Shown: positions 17,985 through 27,184, counted from the stretch's first letter. The stretch: DNA of 64,000 nt from Halanaerobium saccharolyticum subsp. saccharolyticum DSM 6643 (GCF_000350165.1 NZ_CAUI01000005.1:744001-808000), one strand, 5' to 3'. Made by a program: numbers and translations. The notes: generated by a model not told the origin, from the sequence alone.

Positions 17985-19472
17985 ATGGATAAAAATATAT
18001 TTTTAGGAATAGATCTTGGTACAACTGGAACTAAGATAGTTGCTATGAATCACAAAGGAGAATTAATAAGATCTGAGTCGGCTGAGTACCAAATTTTGAA
18101 CCCTGAGCAGCAGTTTGCAGAACAAAATCCTGATGACTGGTGGAATGCTGTAAAAAATCTAACAAATAAAATGTTTAAAGATAAACCTGAACTTAAAAAT
18201 AGAATTGCTGCTGTTGGGATTGCCGGCCAGATGCATACCCATGTTTATCTAGACAAAGATAATAATCTTTTAAGAAATGCAATAACCTGGATGGATCAGA
18301 GAAGTCAATCAATTGTTGAGAGAATAAACAGTCAAGAAAAAAATAAGGAATTGATTTTTAAAATAACTGCAAATTTTTTGACTCCAACTTATACAGCTCC
18401 AAATATAATCTGGGTCAAAGAAAATCAACCTGAAATTTATGCTAAAACTAAAAAAATATTACTGGCAAAAGATTATGTTAAGTTTAAACTTTCTGGAGAA
18501 ATGGTAACTGATTATTCCGATGCAGCAGGTACATTGTTATTTGACACTAAAAAGCTTGAGTGGTCAGATGAATTATTTGAGCTTTATCAGATTGAAAAAT
18601 CATTAATGCCTTCCGCAGCACCTTCTGCATCAGTAATTGCTGAAATTAGTGAAAAAGCTGCAGAAATTACAGGTATCCCAGCCGGTACTCCAGTAATTAA
18701 TGGTTCTGCAGATCATGCAGCAGCTGCTTTAGGAGCTGGAGTTACAGATCCTGGAGAAGTAGCAGCTATACTTGGAACAGCTGGTGTTATTTCTGTAGTC
18801 TCTGACAAAAGAATTGGAGATCCAGATGAACGAATATTCTGCTGGAATTATTGTTTAGAAGATAAATGGGTTAATTTAGCACCAATGCAGACAGCGGGAG
18901 CAGCCCTTAACTGGTTTAAAAATAATTTTGATAAGGATAATAAAGAAGCATTTGATAATTATAATCAAAATATCATTAAAATTGAAGCTGGCAGTGATGG
19001 ACTTATTTTTCTTCCTTATTTAATGGGGGAGCGTTCACCTATCTGGGATTCAGATGCCAAAGGAGTATTTTTTGGTCTGCGGATGAATCACACAAAATAT
19101 CATTTTGTAAAAGCCATTATGGAAGGAGTCAGTTTTGCCTTTAAAAATAATCTTGAAGTAATGGAAGAACTGGGTATTGAAATTAATGAGATGAAGTTTT
19201 TAGGTGGCGGCAGTAAAAGCGAAAACTGGATGGAGATTATGGCTGGAGTTCTTAATAAAAAAATTAAGGTGGTTATCGGTTCTGAAACTGGCGCCTTAGG
19301 AATTTCAATAATGTGTGGGTTAGCTCTAGGAATTTATGATTCTCCCAAACAGGCAGCAGAAATGCTTGCCTCAGAAAGCAGGGATTATTATAGAGAAAAA
19401 ATGGATCAAAATTATAAGGAAAACTATGATAAGTTTAAAAAGCTTTATCTTAATTTAAAGCCATTATTTTAA
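17985..19472 (+). CDS. FGGY-family sugar kinase, xylulokinase-like
   Basis: A 495-aa kinase with the N-terminal phosphate motif GIDLGTTGTK, AITWMDQRS, the catalytic Asp in NGSADHAAAALGAG, and the C-terminal FLGGGSKSENWMEIMAGVL adenosine-binding motif. Length and motifs match bacterial xylulokinases (XylB). FGGY kinases phosphorylate ketoses or polyols in the cytoplasm, and family members with these motifs also act on other ketoses. Here it is followed by an aldolase rather than an isomerase, so its substrate may be a deoxy-ketose made by the glycyl radical enzyme, not D-xylulose. The 178-bp gap to the binding-protein gene holds no clear terminator. Confidence 0.85.
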   Translation: MDKNIFLGIDLGTTGTKIVAMNHKGELIRSESAEYQILNPEQQFAEQNPDDWWNAVKNLTNKMFKDKPELKNRIAAVGIAGQMHTHVYLDKDNNLLRNAITWMDQRSQSIVERINSQEKNKELIFKITANFLTPTYTAPNIIWVKENQPEIYAKTKKILLAKDYVKFKLSGEMVTDYSDAAGTLLFDTKKLEWSDELFELYQIEKSLMPSAAPSASVIAEISEKAAEITGIPAGTPVINGSADHAAAALGAGVTDPGEVAAILGTAGVISVVSDKRIGDPDERIFCWNYCLEDKWVNLAPMQTAGAALNWFKNNFDKDNKEAFDNYNQNIIKIEAGSDGLIFLPYLMGERSPIWDSDAKGVFFGLRMNHTKYHFVKAIMEGVSFAFKNNLEVMEELGIEINEMKFLGGGSKSENWMEIMAGVLNKKIKVVIGSETGALGISIMCGLALGIYDSPKQAAEMLASESRDYYREKMDQNYKENYDKFKKLYLNLKPLF

Positions 19473-19516
19473 ATAGCTATCAATTAAATATTACATAAAA
19501 AAAATGGAGGAATATA

Positions 19517-20161
19517 ATGAAATTAGAATTAGAAAGAATGAAAATTATGGAGTTTGGCAAGAAATTAGTAGATACCGGCCTGACTAAGGGGACAGGTGGT
19601 AACTTAAGTATTTATAACCCGGAAGAAGAATTAATGGCTATCAGCCCAACGGGAATCCCCTATTATGATATCAGATTAGAGGATATAGTGGTCATGGATC
19701 TTGAGGGTAATATAGTTGAAGGTGATAGACAGCCATCCAGTGAATATGAGATGCATAAAGTGTTTTACGAAAAAAGAGATGATATATTTGCTGTAGTTCA
19801 CTGTCATTCAATTTATTCAACTACAATCTCAATCTTAAGAGAAGATTTACCTGCCTCTCATTACATGATTGCTTTAGCAGGAAAGAATGTTCGCTGTGCT
19901 GAATATGCAACATATGGCTCTCCGGAACTGGCAGTAAACGCCTTTGAAGCTATGAAGGATAGATATGCTGTAATCCTGGCCAATCACGGCCTACTGACCG
20001 GAGCCGACTGTATAGAAAATGCATTTAATACAGCAGAAGAATTAGAGTATGTAGCAGAAACATATTATAGAGCCAGAGCAATAGGAGAACCTGTAATTTT
20101 AGATGATCAGGAAATGGAAAAAATGCAGGAAAAGTTCAAACATTACGGACAGGCTAGATAA
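19517..20161 (+). CDS. Class II aldolase, L-fuculose-phosphate-aldolase-like
   Basis: A 214-aa zinc enzyme of the class II aldolase/adducin family. Zinc-binding His95 and His97 lie in AVVHCHSIYS and His157 in ILANHGLL. Glu76 in PSSEYEMH occupies the position of the catalytic Glu73 of E. coli FucA. The 4-epimerase AraD has Asp in the same motif (SSD), so aldolase activity is favoured over epimerase. FucA-type enzymes cleave ketose-1-phosphates to DHAP plus an aldehyde. The gene is 44 bp after the kinase gene with GGAGG before its ATG, so it is the last step of the cluster. A bidirectional terminator follows. Confidence 0.85.
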   Translation: MKLELERMKIMEFGKKLVDTGLTKGTGGNLSIYNPEEELMAISPTGIPYYDIRLEDIVVMDLEGNIVEGDRQPSSEYEMHKVFYEKRDDIFAVVHCHSIYSTTISILREDLPASHYMIALAGKNVRCAEYATYGSPELAVNAFEAMKDRYAVILANHGLLTGADCIENAFNTAEELEYVAETYYRARAIGEPVILDDQEMEKMQEKFKHYGQAR

Positions 20162-20194
20162 ATAAAAAAATATAATTTAATAACATATTATTAT

Positions 20195-20228
20195 AAAAAC
20201 TGCAGGTCAAATCATCCTGCAGTTTTTT
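20195..20228. terminator. Bidirectional terminator between the aldolase and amylase genes
   Basis: The stem AAAACTGCAGG / CCTGCAGTTTT with flanking A and T runs serves both the plus-strand catabolic cluster and the convergent minus-strand amylase gene, whose stop is at 20234. Confidence 0.92.
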
Positions 20229-20233
20229 AATTT

Positions 20234-22027
20234 TTAAAGAGACTTATAGATAGCTCTTCCTTTTGCCGGGATTTCTATTTCTAAATAATTTCTACCTTCA
20301 CCTGCTTCTTTTATTTCAATTTCTTTTCCAATATTTTTCTGATCAGATGAGTAGATACAGCTAAATTTTTCGCCGGGTAGATGAATTTCACTGTCAATTA
20401 AAACTTTAGATTTTTGTGCGATTTCTAATTCGCAATTTACTGCTAATATAAATTCTTCCTGGCTGAAGATGCGTGACCAGGCAATAATTTCTGTGCATCT
20501 TTTTTCATCCACCTGGGGCAGGTTAAAATCACTGTTTTCTATTTCTGATATTTCCCTTAAGTATTGTCTGCCTAATCTGAGATTGATATACTTGTTTCTG
20601 AGTTCGGCCAGTTTTTTGATCTCCTTATAAAGAGGGTTGTTTCTGTCAAAAAAGCTTTTGTTACGGGTTCTAAATGCACCAAAATCTCCTCCAAACATTG
20701 ATTCTCTAACATATTTGTCATGATCTCCACTGCCGTCAAATCCTTGTTCAGTTCCATAATATATACAGGGGATTCCCGCAGTAAAAAAGTTTAAAAAGAC
20801 AGCATTTTTAAGAAGTGGAGCTGTTTTTTTATCAGCTGTGAAACGTTCTTTGTGCTGAGGCTTATAGACCATGTCATGGTCGTCAAACATGGTTATAACT
20901 CGTTTATGATACCACTGATTTTCTCCTTCGCTTAAAACCTGTGAATTTGTAAAAATTGAAAAATAATTTTCTGCTGCATAATAACCCTTGGCTACATTCT
21001 CAAGATTTTCGGGAATTTTGTTGATACCAAGAGCTGCATTAAGACCTGTATTTTCACAAATTGATTTAGCAAATTCCATACCACCTGTTATTTCACCTAC
21101 TATATAAAAATCTTTTTTGCCCAGAGTCTGGGTAAATTCTTTAATTTCTGTGACAAAAAAGCGGACAGCACCAGGATCTAAATGCTTTACTGTATCCAAT
21201 CTGAAGCCGTCTAAGTCTGCATAAGCTATCCAGTATTTATAGCATTCTGTTAAAACCTTTAGGGCTTCTGAGGGCTTATAATCATCTACCTCTCCAGAAC
21301 CAGTATCAATATTTTTTAAAGAGAAAAAATCTCCTTCTCTAAATTCTGGATCACTGTCCCAGTCTCTAATATAACCCTTTTTGCTGAAGGTAGCCAGATT
21401 AAAAATTTCTTGAGGCCAGACACCTCCTTCAGGCCAGGTATTACTGTAGTCAGGATTTTCTGGATCAATAACTGCTTTTCCATCTTTATCTCTAAATGCT
21501 TTTACAGGATATTCTTCTCCTGTATAGAAAGGATCTTCGTCATCATAAAGAAAGACATCAGCTGTATGGTTAATTATTACATCTAAAATAATATAAATTC
21601 CCTTTTTATGTGCCTCATCAACTAGATTTTTGAGGTCATCTTTACTGCCGAAATGAGGTTCAATTTCTAAAAAGTTCTGGGTTCCATAGCCGTGATAATT
21701 TTCAGAGTAAATAGGTTGTTTGAGGGTCGGGCTTATCCAGAGAACGCTAACTCCTAATTCTTTTAGATAATCAAGCTTATTTATTATTCCTTTGAGAGTG
21801 CCTCCATTCCAGCTTTCCCCACTATCAAGCCATTTCTGTTTAGCTGCTTCAGTTTTTAAGGCATTTTCGTAATCTTTCTTTTCATTATATAGTGGATAAT
21901 CTTTTTCAGATGCAAATCTATCTATTAGGAGAAAATAAAAAATTTGTTCATCCCATGCTTCCGGAGATTTTTGATATTTTCTTTTTTTAATTATTTTTTT
22001 TAAATTAAATTCCTCAAAACTTTTCAT
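20234..22027 (-). CDS. Alpha-amylase family protein (GH13), intracellular
   Basis: About 597 aa from the ATG ending at 22027; a TTG two codons upstream (22033) is also possible. AAGGAGG is 10 bp from the ATG and 4 bp from the TTG. The four GH13 regions are present: DVIINH, GFRLDTVKH (nucleophile Asp278), IVGEITG (acid/base Glu312) and FDDHDM (Asp385). There is no signal peptide, so it acts on imported or stored alpha-glucans in the cytoplasm, like neopullulanases, cyclomaltodextrinases or trehalose-type hydrolases; motifs alone do not decide which. A C-terminal beta domain follows. It is the only complete minus-strand gene in the first 29 kb and faces the sugar cluster. Confidence 0.88.
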   Translation of the reverse strand: MKSFEEFNLKKIIKKRKYQKSPEAWDEQIFYFLLIDRFASEKDYPLYNEKKDYENALKTEAAKQKWLDSGESWNGGTLKGIINKLDYLKELGVSVLWISPTLKQPIYSENYHGYGTQNFLEIEPHFGSKDDLKNLVDEAHKKGIYIILDVIINHTADVFLYDDEDPFYTGEEYPVKAFRDKDGKAVIDPENPDYSNTWPEGGVWPQEIFNLATFSKKGYIRDWDSDPEFREGDFFSLKNIDTGSGEVDDYKPSEALKVLTECYKYWIAYADLDGFRLDTVKHLDPGAVRFFVTEIKEFTQTLGKKDFYIVGEITGGMEFAKSICENTGLNAALGINKIPENLENVAKGYYAAENYFSIFTNSQVLSEGENQWYHKRVITMFDDHDMVYKPQHKERFTADKKTAPLLKNAVFLNFFTAGIPCIYYGTEQGFDGSGDHDKYVRESMFGGDFGAFRTRNKSFFDRNNPLYKEIKKLAELRNKYINLRLGRQYLREISEIENSDFNLPQVDEKRCTEIIAWSRIFSQEEFILAVNCELEIAQKSKVLIDSEIHLPGEKFSCIYSSDQKNIGKEIEIKEAGEGRNYLEIEIPAKGRAIYKSL

Positions 22028-22125
22028 AAGCAAAATGCCTCCTTATCTTTTGGTTGCCTATTATTCATATTCGTTAAATTAATCATTTTTCCTGTAAGAC
22101 AACTAATTTATCTTAGATTATTAAG

Positions 22126-22180
22126 TTATACACCAGTTCGCGACATAGGGCTGTCACTCCCCTATGTTAAGCTAAAGAAA
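22126..22180 (+). repeat. Leader repeat, partial copy 3 (upstream of the diguanylate cyclase)
   Basis: It begins TTATACACCAGTTCGCGACA and matches the first ~55 bp of the two longer copies at 33989 and 40896. It contains a perfect hairpin ACATAGGG / CCCTATGT around a CTGTCAC loop. The TGTCA loop core is kept in all three copies. CTAAAGAAAAG at its end is shared with copy A. It lies 146 bp before a start codon on the same strand, as the other copies do. Confidence 0.8.
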
Positions 22181-22271
22181 AGTAAAAATAAAGAAATAAA
22201 ATACAGGAATGAATAAATTTTTGCAGAATAAATAATATTAGTATTACAAAAATTATAGATGGGGTGAGCTT

Positions 22272-23888
22272 ATGGATTCAAGCTTAAAGCTGAAAAATAA
22301 TTTAATAAATAATTTATCGATTGGGATTGTAGTAACCAATCAACAGGGAGATATTTTATTTACAAACAAAGCTATTAAGGAAATGACCGGCTATACAGAA
22401 GCCGAAGTTAAAACTATGGAAGACTGGTATAAAAAGGCTTATCCCAATCCAAAATACCGAAAAAAAGCAAAAAGGTTTTTTCAATATGATTTAGAAAATA
22501 ATATTCAAGATAGAACCTATAAAATCACAACAGCTGCTGGAAATTATAAATATTTTAATTTTCGTTACTCAGAATTAGAGGCTGGCAAAACTCTTTTTGA
22601 AATTATTGATATTTCTTATAGAATTGAACAAAAACAAAAATTAGAAAATCAAAAGATAATTTTCGAAAATCTATTTACTAATTCACTGGAAGGTATTGCC
22701 TTATTAGATCAGGATTATAAGATACTGAATATCAACAAAAAATTTGAAGAAATATTTAATCTTTCTAAAAATAATATTACAGATAAAAATATTTTTGATG
22801 TCGTAACTTTATTTGAAAAGAATAAAAATATAAAAAAGGCAATGAAGAAAATAAGAGATAAAGATAATTGGGAAGATCAGGTAAGGTTTAAAGTTGATAA
22901 TCAAATAAAATACTGCAATGTCCACATCTTTTCTGTAGAAAATGAAGAGCTTGAAAACTTAACTTATGTTGCATTTGATGATATTACAGAAAACAAAGAA
23001 AAAGCAAAAGAATTAAAAGAAGTAAAAGAAAGATTGGAGCTGGCTGTTGCTGGTGCTAATATTGGGATCTGGGATTGGAATGTAGAAAACAAATACATCC
23101 ATTTTAATGAAAACTGGACCGAGATGATTGGCTATCAGGATTCTGAATTAAATAATACTGTTCATACCTGGTTTAATTTAGTTCATCCTGAGGATAAAGC
23201 TCGCGTTTTAAAAGACATTAAAGAGCATCTGGATGCTAAAAATGAAAAATATTTTAATGAACATCGCCTTAAAACTAAAGCTGGCAGCTGGAAATGGATC
23301 CGAGTTATTGGCAAGGTAACAGAGGTAAATGAAAATGGAAATCCAGTCAGAATGGTAGGAGTCCATATTGATATAGATAAAGAAAAAAGAGCCAAAAAAG
23401 AAAACGAATATTTATCAAATCACGATGAACTAACAGATCTTTATAATCGAAGATATTTTAATGAAGAAATCAAGCGGCTTGATGATTCGCGCCAGTATCC
23501 AATTAGTATTATTATAGGTGATTTAAATAAATTAAAAAATATTAATGATAACTATGGTCATATTATGGGTGATAGATATCTAAAATTAACAGCAGAAGCG
23601 ATAAAAGAAAGCCTGAGGACTGAAGATCTGGTTGCAAGAGTTGGTGGAGATGAATTTGCAGTAATTCTGCCTGAAACTGATTCTGATGCAGCCGAGGCTG
23701 TAAATCAAAGAATTTTAGAAAATATTGAAAAGAAAAATATTGTGGCAGATCTGCCTGAACCATTAAGTATTGCCCTTGGTTATGAAACAATAGACTTTAA
23801 TAATCAACAAAACAGCTATCAAAATATTATTGAGTGTTATCATAAAGCTGATAAAAAGATGTATGAGCAGAAATTTGCCCAAAGATAA
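22272..23888 (+). CDS. Diguanylate cyclase with three PAS domains
   Basis: A 538-aa protein without membrane segments. Three PAS/PAC sensor domains are recognisable (about residues 8-115, 128-240 and 255-372; the third, GANIGIWDWNVENKYIHFNENW, is a PAS_3 type), followed by a GGDEF domain with the intact active motif RVGGDEFAVILP (GGDEF at residues 458-462). It should make cyclic di-GMP in response to a cytoplasmic signal. GGGGTGAGC precedes the ATG. The promoter region carries the third copy of the leader repeat found before two defence operons, which suggests shared regulation. Confidence 0.92.
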   Translation: MDSSLKLKNNLINNLSIGIVVTNQQGDILFTNKAIKEMTGYTEAEVKTMEDWYKKAYPNPKYRKKAKRFFQYDLENNIQDRTYKITTAAGNYKYFNFRYSELEAGKTLFEIIDISYRIEQKQKLENQKIIFENLFTNSLEGIALLDQDYKILNINKKFEEIFNLSKNNITDKNIFDVVTLFEKNKNIKKAMKKIRDKDNWEDQVRFKVDNQIKYCNVHIFSVENEELENLTYVAFDDITENKEKAKELKEVKERLELAVAGANIGIWDWNVENKYIHFNENWTEMIGYQDSELNNTVHTWFNLVHPEDKARVLKDIKEHLDAKNEKYFNEHRLKTKAGSWKWIRVIGKVTEVNENGNPVRMVGVHIDIDKEKRAKKENEYLSNHDELTDLYNRRYFNEEIKRLDDSRQYPISIIIGDLNKLKNINDNYGHIMGDRYLKLTAEAIKESLRTEDLVARVGGDEFAVILPETDSDAAEAVNQRILENIEKKNIVADLPEPLSIALGYETIDFNNQQNSYQNIIECYHKADKKMYEQKFAQR

Positions 23889-23899
23889 GGGATGATTAT

Positions 23900-24277
23900 A
23901 TGGTTGATGAAAAAAATGAAGAAAAAGCTGAAAATAATAAATATAAGAGTGGGCCAATTAGTGATAATATCTTAATAATAGCCCATATAATTTTTATAAT
24001 ATTTTCTTTTGTTTTTGCTTATCTAGCTCCATTTTATTTAGGTTTTTTATTGATAATCCTGCATAAAAGCCATGAATTATATTTTGGAGAGTGCTATTTG
24101 ACTCTGCTTCAGCAAAAATATAATTACAGTGAGGCTGAGGATGATTTCTTCTACCATTTATTTCAGAGATTAAATCTTAAGACAAATAGAAGTTTTACCA
24201 GAAATATTCATCGGGCAATTAAAACTATAATTTTTTTGATTGTGCTTTTTAACATGTATAATTATTTTCTGAACTAA
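23900..24277 (+). CDS. Small membrane protein of unknown function
   Basis: A 125-aa protein not recognised with confidence. It has a charged N-terminus of about 22 residues, two hydrophobic helices close together (about 24-46 and 44-55), an amphipathic middle with HKSHELYFGECYLTLLQQKY, and a C-terminal helix (about 105-122). The pattern loosely resembles DUF2784-type small membrane proteins. It begins 11 bp after the diguanylate cyclase stop and is probably co-transcribed, so it may be a partner or target of that enzyme. Confidence 0.7.
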   Translation: MVDEKNEEKAENNKYKSGPISDNILIIAHIIFIIFSFVFAYLAPFYLGFLLIILHKSHELYFGECYLTLLQQKYNYSEAEDDFFYHLFQRLNLKTNRSFTRNIHRAIKTIIFLIVLFNMYNYFLN

Positions 24278-24376
24278 AAGCAACTTTACTTTTAATAGAT
24301 AATATTAATAATAGAACTTAAAATAATAAAGGAGTTAATGATTAAAAAACAACTAAGATAAAAGGAGATATAATAG

Positions 24377-25591
24377 ATGGATAAAATAATAGAACGATTT
24401 AAAAGATATATTGCAGTAGATACAAAATCTGATCCAGATTCAGAAACAGTTCCCAGCACTAAAGGCCAGCTGGAACTTGGAAAACTTCTGCTGGAGGAAT
24501 TAAATGAATTAGGACTTAAAAATGTAATCCAGGATGAAAACGGATATCTTTACGGAGAACTGCCAGCTAATACAGCTGAAGAGGTTCCAACTATAGGCTT
24601 GATAGCTCACCTCGATACCAGTCCAGATTTAGCTGGCCAGGTTTTAAGTCCTCAAATAGTAGATTATCAGGGTGGGGAAATCAAATTAAATGATCAGTAC
24701 AGTCTGACACCAGATGAGTTTCCAGCCTTAGAAAAATTAAAAGGAAAAAAACTGATTACCACCGATGGAACTACACTTTTGGGTGCTGATGATAAGGCAG
24801 GGATTGCAGAAATCATGACGGCTCTCGATTATTTAATTTCAAATCCAGAGATCAAGCATGGAACCATTAAAGTTGGCTTTACTCCAGATGAAGAAATTGG
24901 CAGAGGTGCAGATCATTTTGATATAGAAGCTTTTGGGGCTGATTTTGCTTATACTCTGGATGGAGGTCCACTTGGTGAACTGCAGTATGAAAATTTCAAT
25001 GCGGCCAGTGTTGATCTAAAAATACAGGGAAAAAATGTTCATCCAGGTACAGCAAAAAATATGATGGTCAATTCAATTAAAATCGCAATGGAATTAGATT
25101 CAATGCTGCCGGCTGCAGAAGTTCCGGAACATACAGCAGATTATGAAGGCTTTTATCACTTAATTGATATTGAAGGCAGTGTAGATTATACTGAGATGAG
25201 TTATATAATTAGAAATTTTTCCAAAGAAGAGTTCACAGAGAAGAAGGCCTTAATGCAGCAGGTGGTAGATTTTTTAAATAATAAATATGGTGAGAGAATA
25301 GAAGTGAAAATAGAAGATAGCTATTATAACATGAAAGAAAAAATAGAGCCTCATTTTGAGATCATTAAGCTGGCAGAAAAGTCAATGGAGGATTTAGGAA
25401 TAAAAGCAGATATCAAACCGATCAGAGGTGGAACAGATGGAGCCAAACTCTCCTACATGGGACTGCCAACTCCAAATATATTTGCAGGAGGCTATAACTT
25501 TCACGGCAGATTCGAATTTATACCAGTCGAGAATATGAAAAGAGCTGCTGAATTAATAGTTAAGATTGCAGAAAATGCGGTCCAAAGATAA
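24377..25591 (+). CDS. pepT: Peptidase T (tripeptide aminopeptidase)
   Basis: A 404-aa M20B zinc peptidase. Metal ligands lie in GLIAHLDTSPD, LLGADDKAG and FTPDEEIGRGADHF (the Glu pair includes the catalytic base), and a late FHGRFEF supplies the last His. Length and motif spacing match PepT, which releases the N-terminal residue of tripeptides in the cytoplasm. AAGGAGATATAATAG precedes the ATG. The next gene is another M20 enzyme, so peptide and acyl-amino-acid turnover are grouped here. Confidence 0.94.
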   Translation: MDKIIERFKRYIAVDTKSDPDSETVPSTKGQLELGKLLLEELNELGLKNVIQDENGYLYGELPANTAEEVPTIGLIAHLDTSPDLAGQVLSPQIVDYQGGEIKLNDQYSLTPDEFPALEKLKGKKLITTDGTTLLGADDKAGIAEIMTALDYLISNPEIKHGTIKVGFTPDEEIGRGADHFDIEAFGADFAYTLDGGPLGELQYENFNAASVDLKIQGKNVHPGTAKNMMVNSIKIAMELDSMLPAAEVPEHTADYEGFYHLIDIEGSVDYTEMSYIIRNFSKEEFTEKKALMQQVVDFLNNKYGERIEVKIEDSYYNMKEKIEPHFEIIKLAEKSMEDLGIKADIKPIRGGTDGAKLSYMGLPTPNIFAGGYNFHGRFEFIPVENMKRAAELIVKIAENAVQR

Positions 25592-25705
25592 GAAATTATT
25601 TGAAATTATAAAAGATAAATTTTACGAATTCCATCCCACCGGTAATTTAGCCTACCATAAAAAAATTGAACTATAATTAAATTATATTATTTGAGGAGTG
25701 TTGAT

Positions 25706-26869
25706 TTGGATCTTAGAAAAAAAATATTAGAGTTAGAAGATGAAATGATATCTATGAGAAGAGATTTTCATGCTCATCCTGAGCTTGGTTTTAAGGAAGA
25801 AAGAACATCAGATATAATTTATAATTATTTAAAAGATTTAGATTTAGAAGTCGAAAGAATAGCTAAAACAGGTGTCGTTGCTATTTTAAAGGGTAATAAA
25901 CCTGGTAAAACAGTTATGTTGCGATCTGATATAGATGCTATTCCAGTTCAAGAAGAAAATGATTTACCTTTTAAATCACAAAATGATGGGATTTCTCATA
26001 ATTGTGGCCATGATGGTCATATTTCTATGCTATTAATAGCAGCAAAAATCTTATCTGAAATGAAAGATGAAATTAAAGGTAATATAAAATTTGCTTTTCA
26101 GCCAAATGAAGAACATGCTGGAGCTTATTTGATGATTGAAGAAGGAGTATTAGAGTCTCCTAAAGTGGATGCAGTTTTTGGTATTCATCTCTGGTCATTA
26201 ATTAATTCAGGAGAAATTGGTGTAGTTGAAGGTCCAATTATGGCTTCTAGTCACTATTTTAATTTAAAATTAATAGGCAAAGGGGGACATGCTGGTGCAC
26301 CACATGATTCTATCGATCCTGTAGTATGTGCAAATACTATAATGCAGAGTTCCTATACTATGCAGGCAAGAGAAATTAATGCAGTAGATCCTACAGTAAT
26401 CTCTTTTTGCAAATTCATAGCCGGATCTTCTCCAACAATTATTCCTCAAGAAGTTGAAATGGAAGGTTCAATTAGATGTCTTCATGAAAAATTTGATCTT
26501 GTAAAAGAAAAATTCGAACGAATTACTTCTAATATTGCTAAAGCTAATCGGTGTGAGTATAAGCTTGATATTAGCTTAGGAAATTCATTATTAAAAAATG
26601 ATGAAAAATTAGTGGATTTAGTTAAAAAATCTGCTTCAGAAATTGTTGGCAAAGAAAATATAGTATCTGATGTGCAAGTTATGTTAGGTGAAGATTTTGC
26701 CGAATATGGAAAAGATATTCCTATTGCTTTTTATTTTGTTGGAATTGCAAATGAGAATAAAAATACTGATTATCCACATCATCATCCAAAATTTAATATT
26801 GATGAAGATGTACTAAAAACAGGTGTAGAAATGCATATAAAATCTGCTCTTAACTATCTAAACAAGTAA
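25706..26869 (+). CDS. M20D amidohydrolase (hippurate hydrolase / N-acyl-amino-acid hydrolase type)
   Basis: About 387 aa from the TTG at 25706, chosen because GAGGAG lies 7 bp upstream; an in-frame TTG at 25691 overlaps that site. Family motifs are RRDFHAHPELGF, RSDIDAIPVQEEN, SHNCGHDGHISML (metal Cys and His), FQPNEEHAGA (catalytic Glu) and PHHHPKFNIDED near the end. These enzymes remove acyl groups from amino acids such as N-acetyl-diaminopimelate, hippurate or IAA conjugates; the exact substrate is not evident. A broken sodium:alanine symporter gene follows directly, suggesting that an amino-acid hydrolase/transporter pair once existed here. Confidence 0.88.
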   Translation: MDLRKKILELEDEMISMRRDFHAHPELGFKEERTSDIIYNYLKDLDLEVERIAKTGVVAILKGNKPGKTVMLRSDIDAIPVQEENDLPFKSQNDGISHNCGHDGHISMLLIAAKILSEMKDEIKGNIKFAFQPNEEHAGAYLMIEEGVLESPKVDAVFGIHLWSLINSGEIGVVEGPIMASSHYFNLKLIGKGGHAGAPHDSIDPVVCANTIMQSSYTMQAREINAVDPTVISFCKFIAGSSPTIIPQEVEMEGSIRCLHEKFDLVKEKFERITSNIAKANRCEYKLDISLGNSLLKNDEKLVDLVKKSASEIVGKENIVSDVQVMLGEDFAEYGKDIPIAFYFVGIANENKNTDYPHHHPKFNIDEDVLKTGVEMHIKSALNYLNK

Positions 26870-26919
26870 ATTTACTTATGGTTTATTTAATTACATAAAA
26901 CAAAAATATTAGAAAAAAA

Positions 26920-27116
26920 TGGATGGCATTTAGTAAAATATTTGAAAAAGATATAAAAAGAGAAGGTACTTTAACACCATTCCAGGTAGTTTCTTAAGTA
27001 TTGGCTGGACCTTTAGGTACTGGTAATATTGCTGGTGTAGGTGTTGCAGTTGCTATCATGGTTGGAATAGTTATTATTGGTGGAGATGAGTTTGAAGAAG
27101 AGTTAGATGCTTAAAT
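26920..27116 (+). pseudogene. Remnant of a sodium:alanine symporter gene (AGCS family)
   Basis: The frame starting near 26923 reads FSKIFEKDIKREGTLTPFQ, then VVS, a stop, then VLAGPLGTGNIAGVGVAVA, then jumps to MVGIVIIGGDEFEEELDA and a stop. TPFQ...GTGNIAGV is the signature of the first membrane helices of AGCS sodium/amino-acid symporters, which are normally about 450 aa. Here an in-frame TAA breaks it, and the middle ~350 residues are missing, leaving the 5' part joined to what looks like the C-terminal tail. It is a clear deletion remnant. Confidence 0.82.
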
Positions 27117-27158
27117 TAATTAAAGTTTTATAGTTAATATTATTTTAGTTATTTAACT

Positions 27159-27183
27159 ACCGCCACTTGTGGGCGGTTTTTTT
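27159..27183 (+). terminator. Rho-independent terminator
   Basis: A GC-rich stem ACCGCC...GGGCGGT is followed by seven T residues; it ends the former M20/symporter transcript. Confidence 0.88.
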
Positions 27184-27184
27184 A

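Noticed and set aside
19517-20161. L-ribulose-5-phosphate 4-epimerase (AraD)
   Set aside because: The catalytic motif reads PSSE with Glu76 as in FucA aldolase; AraD has Asp at that position.
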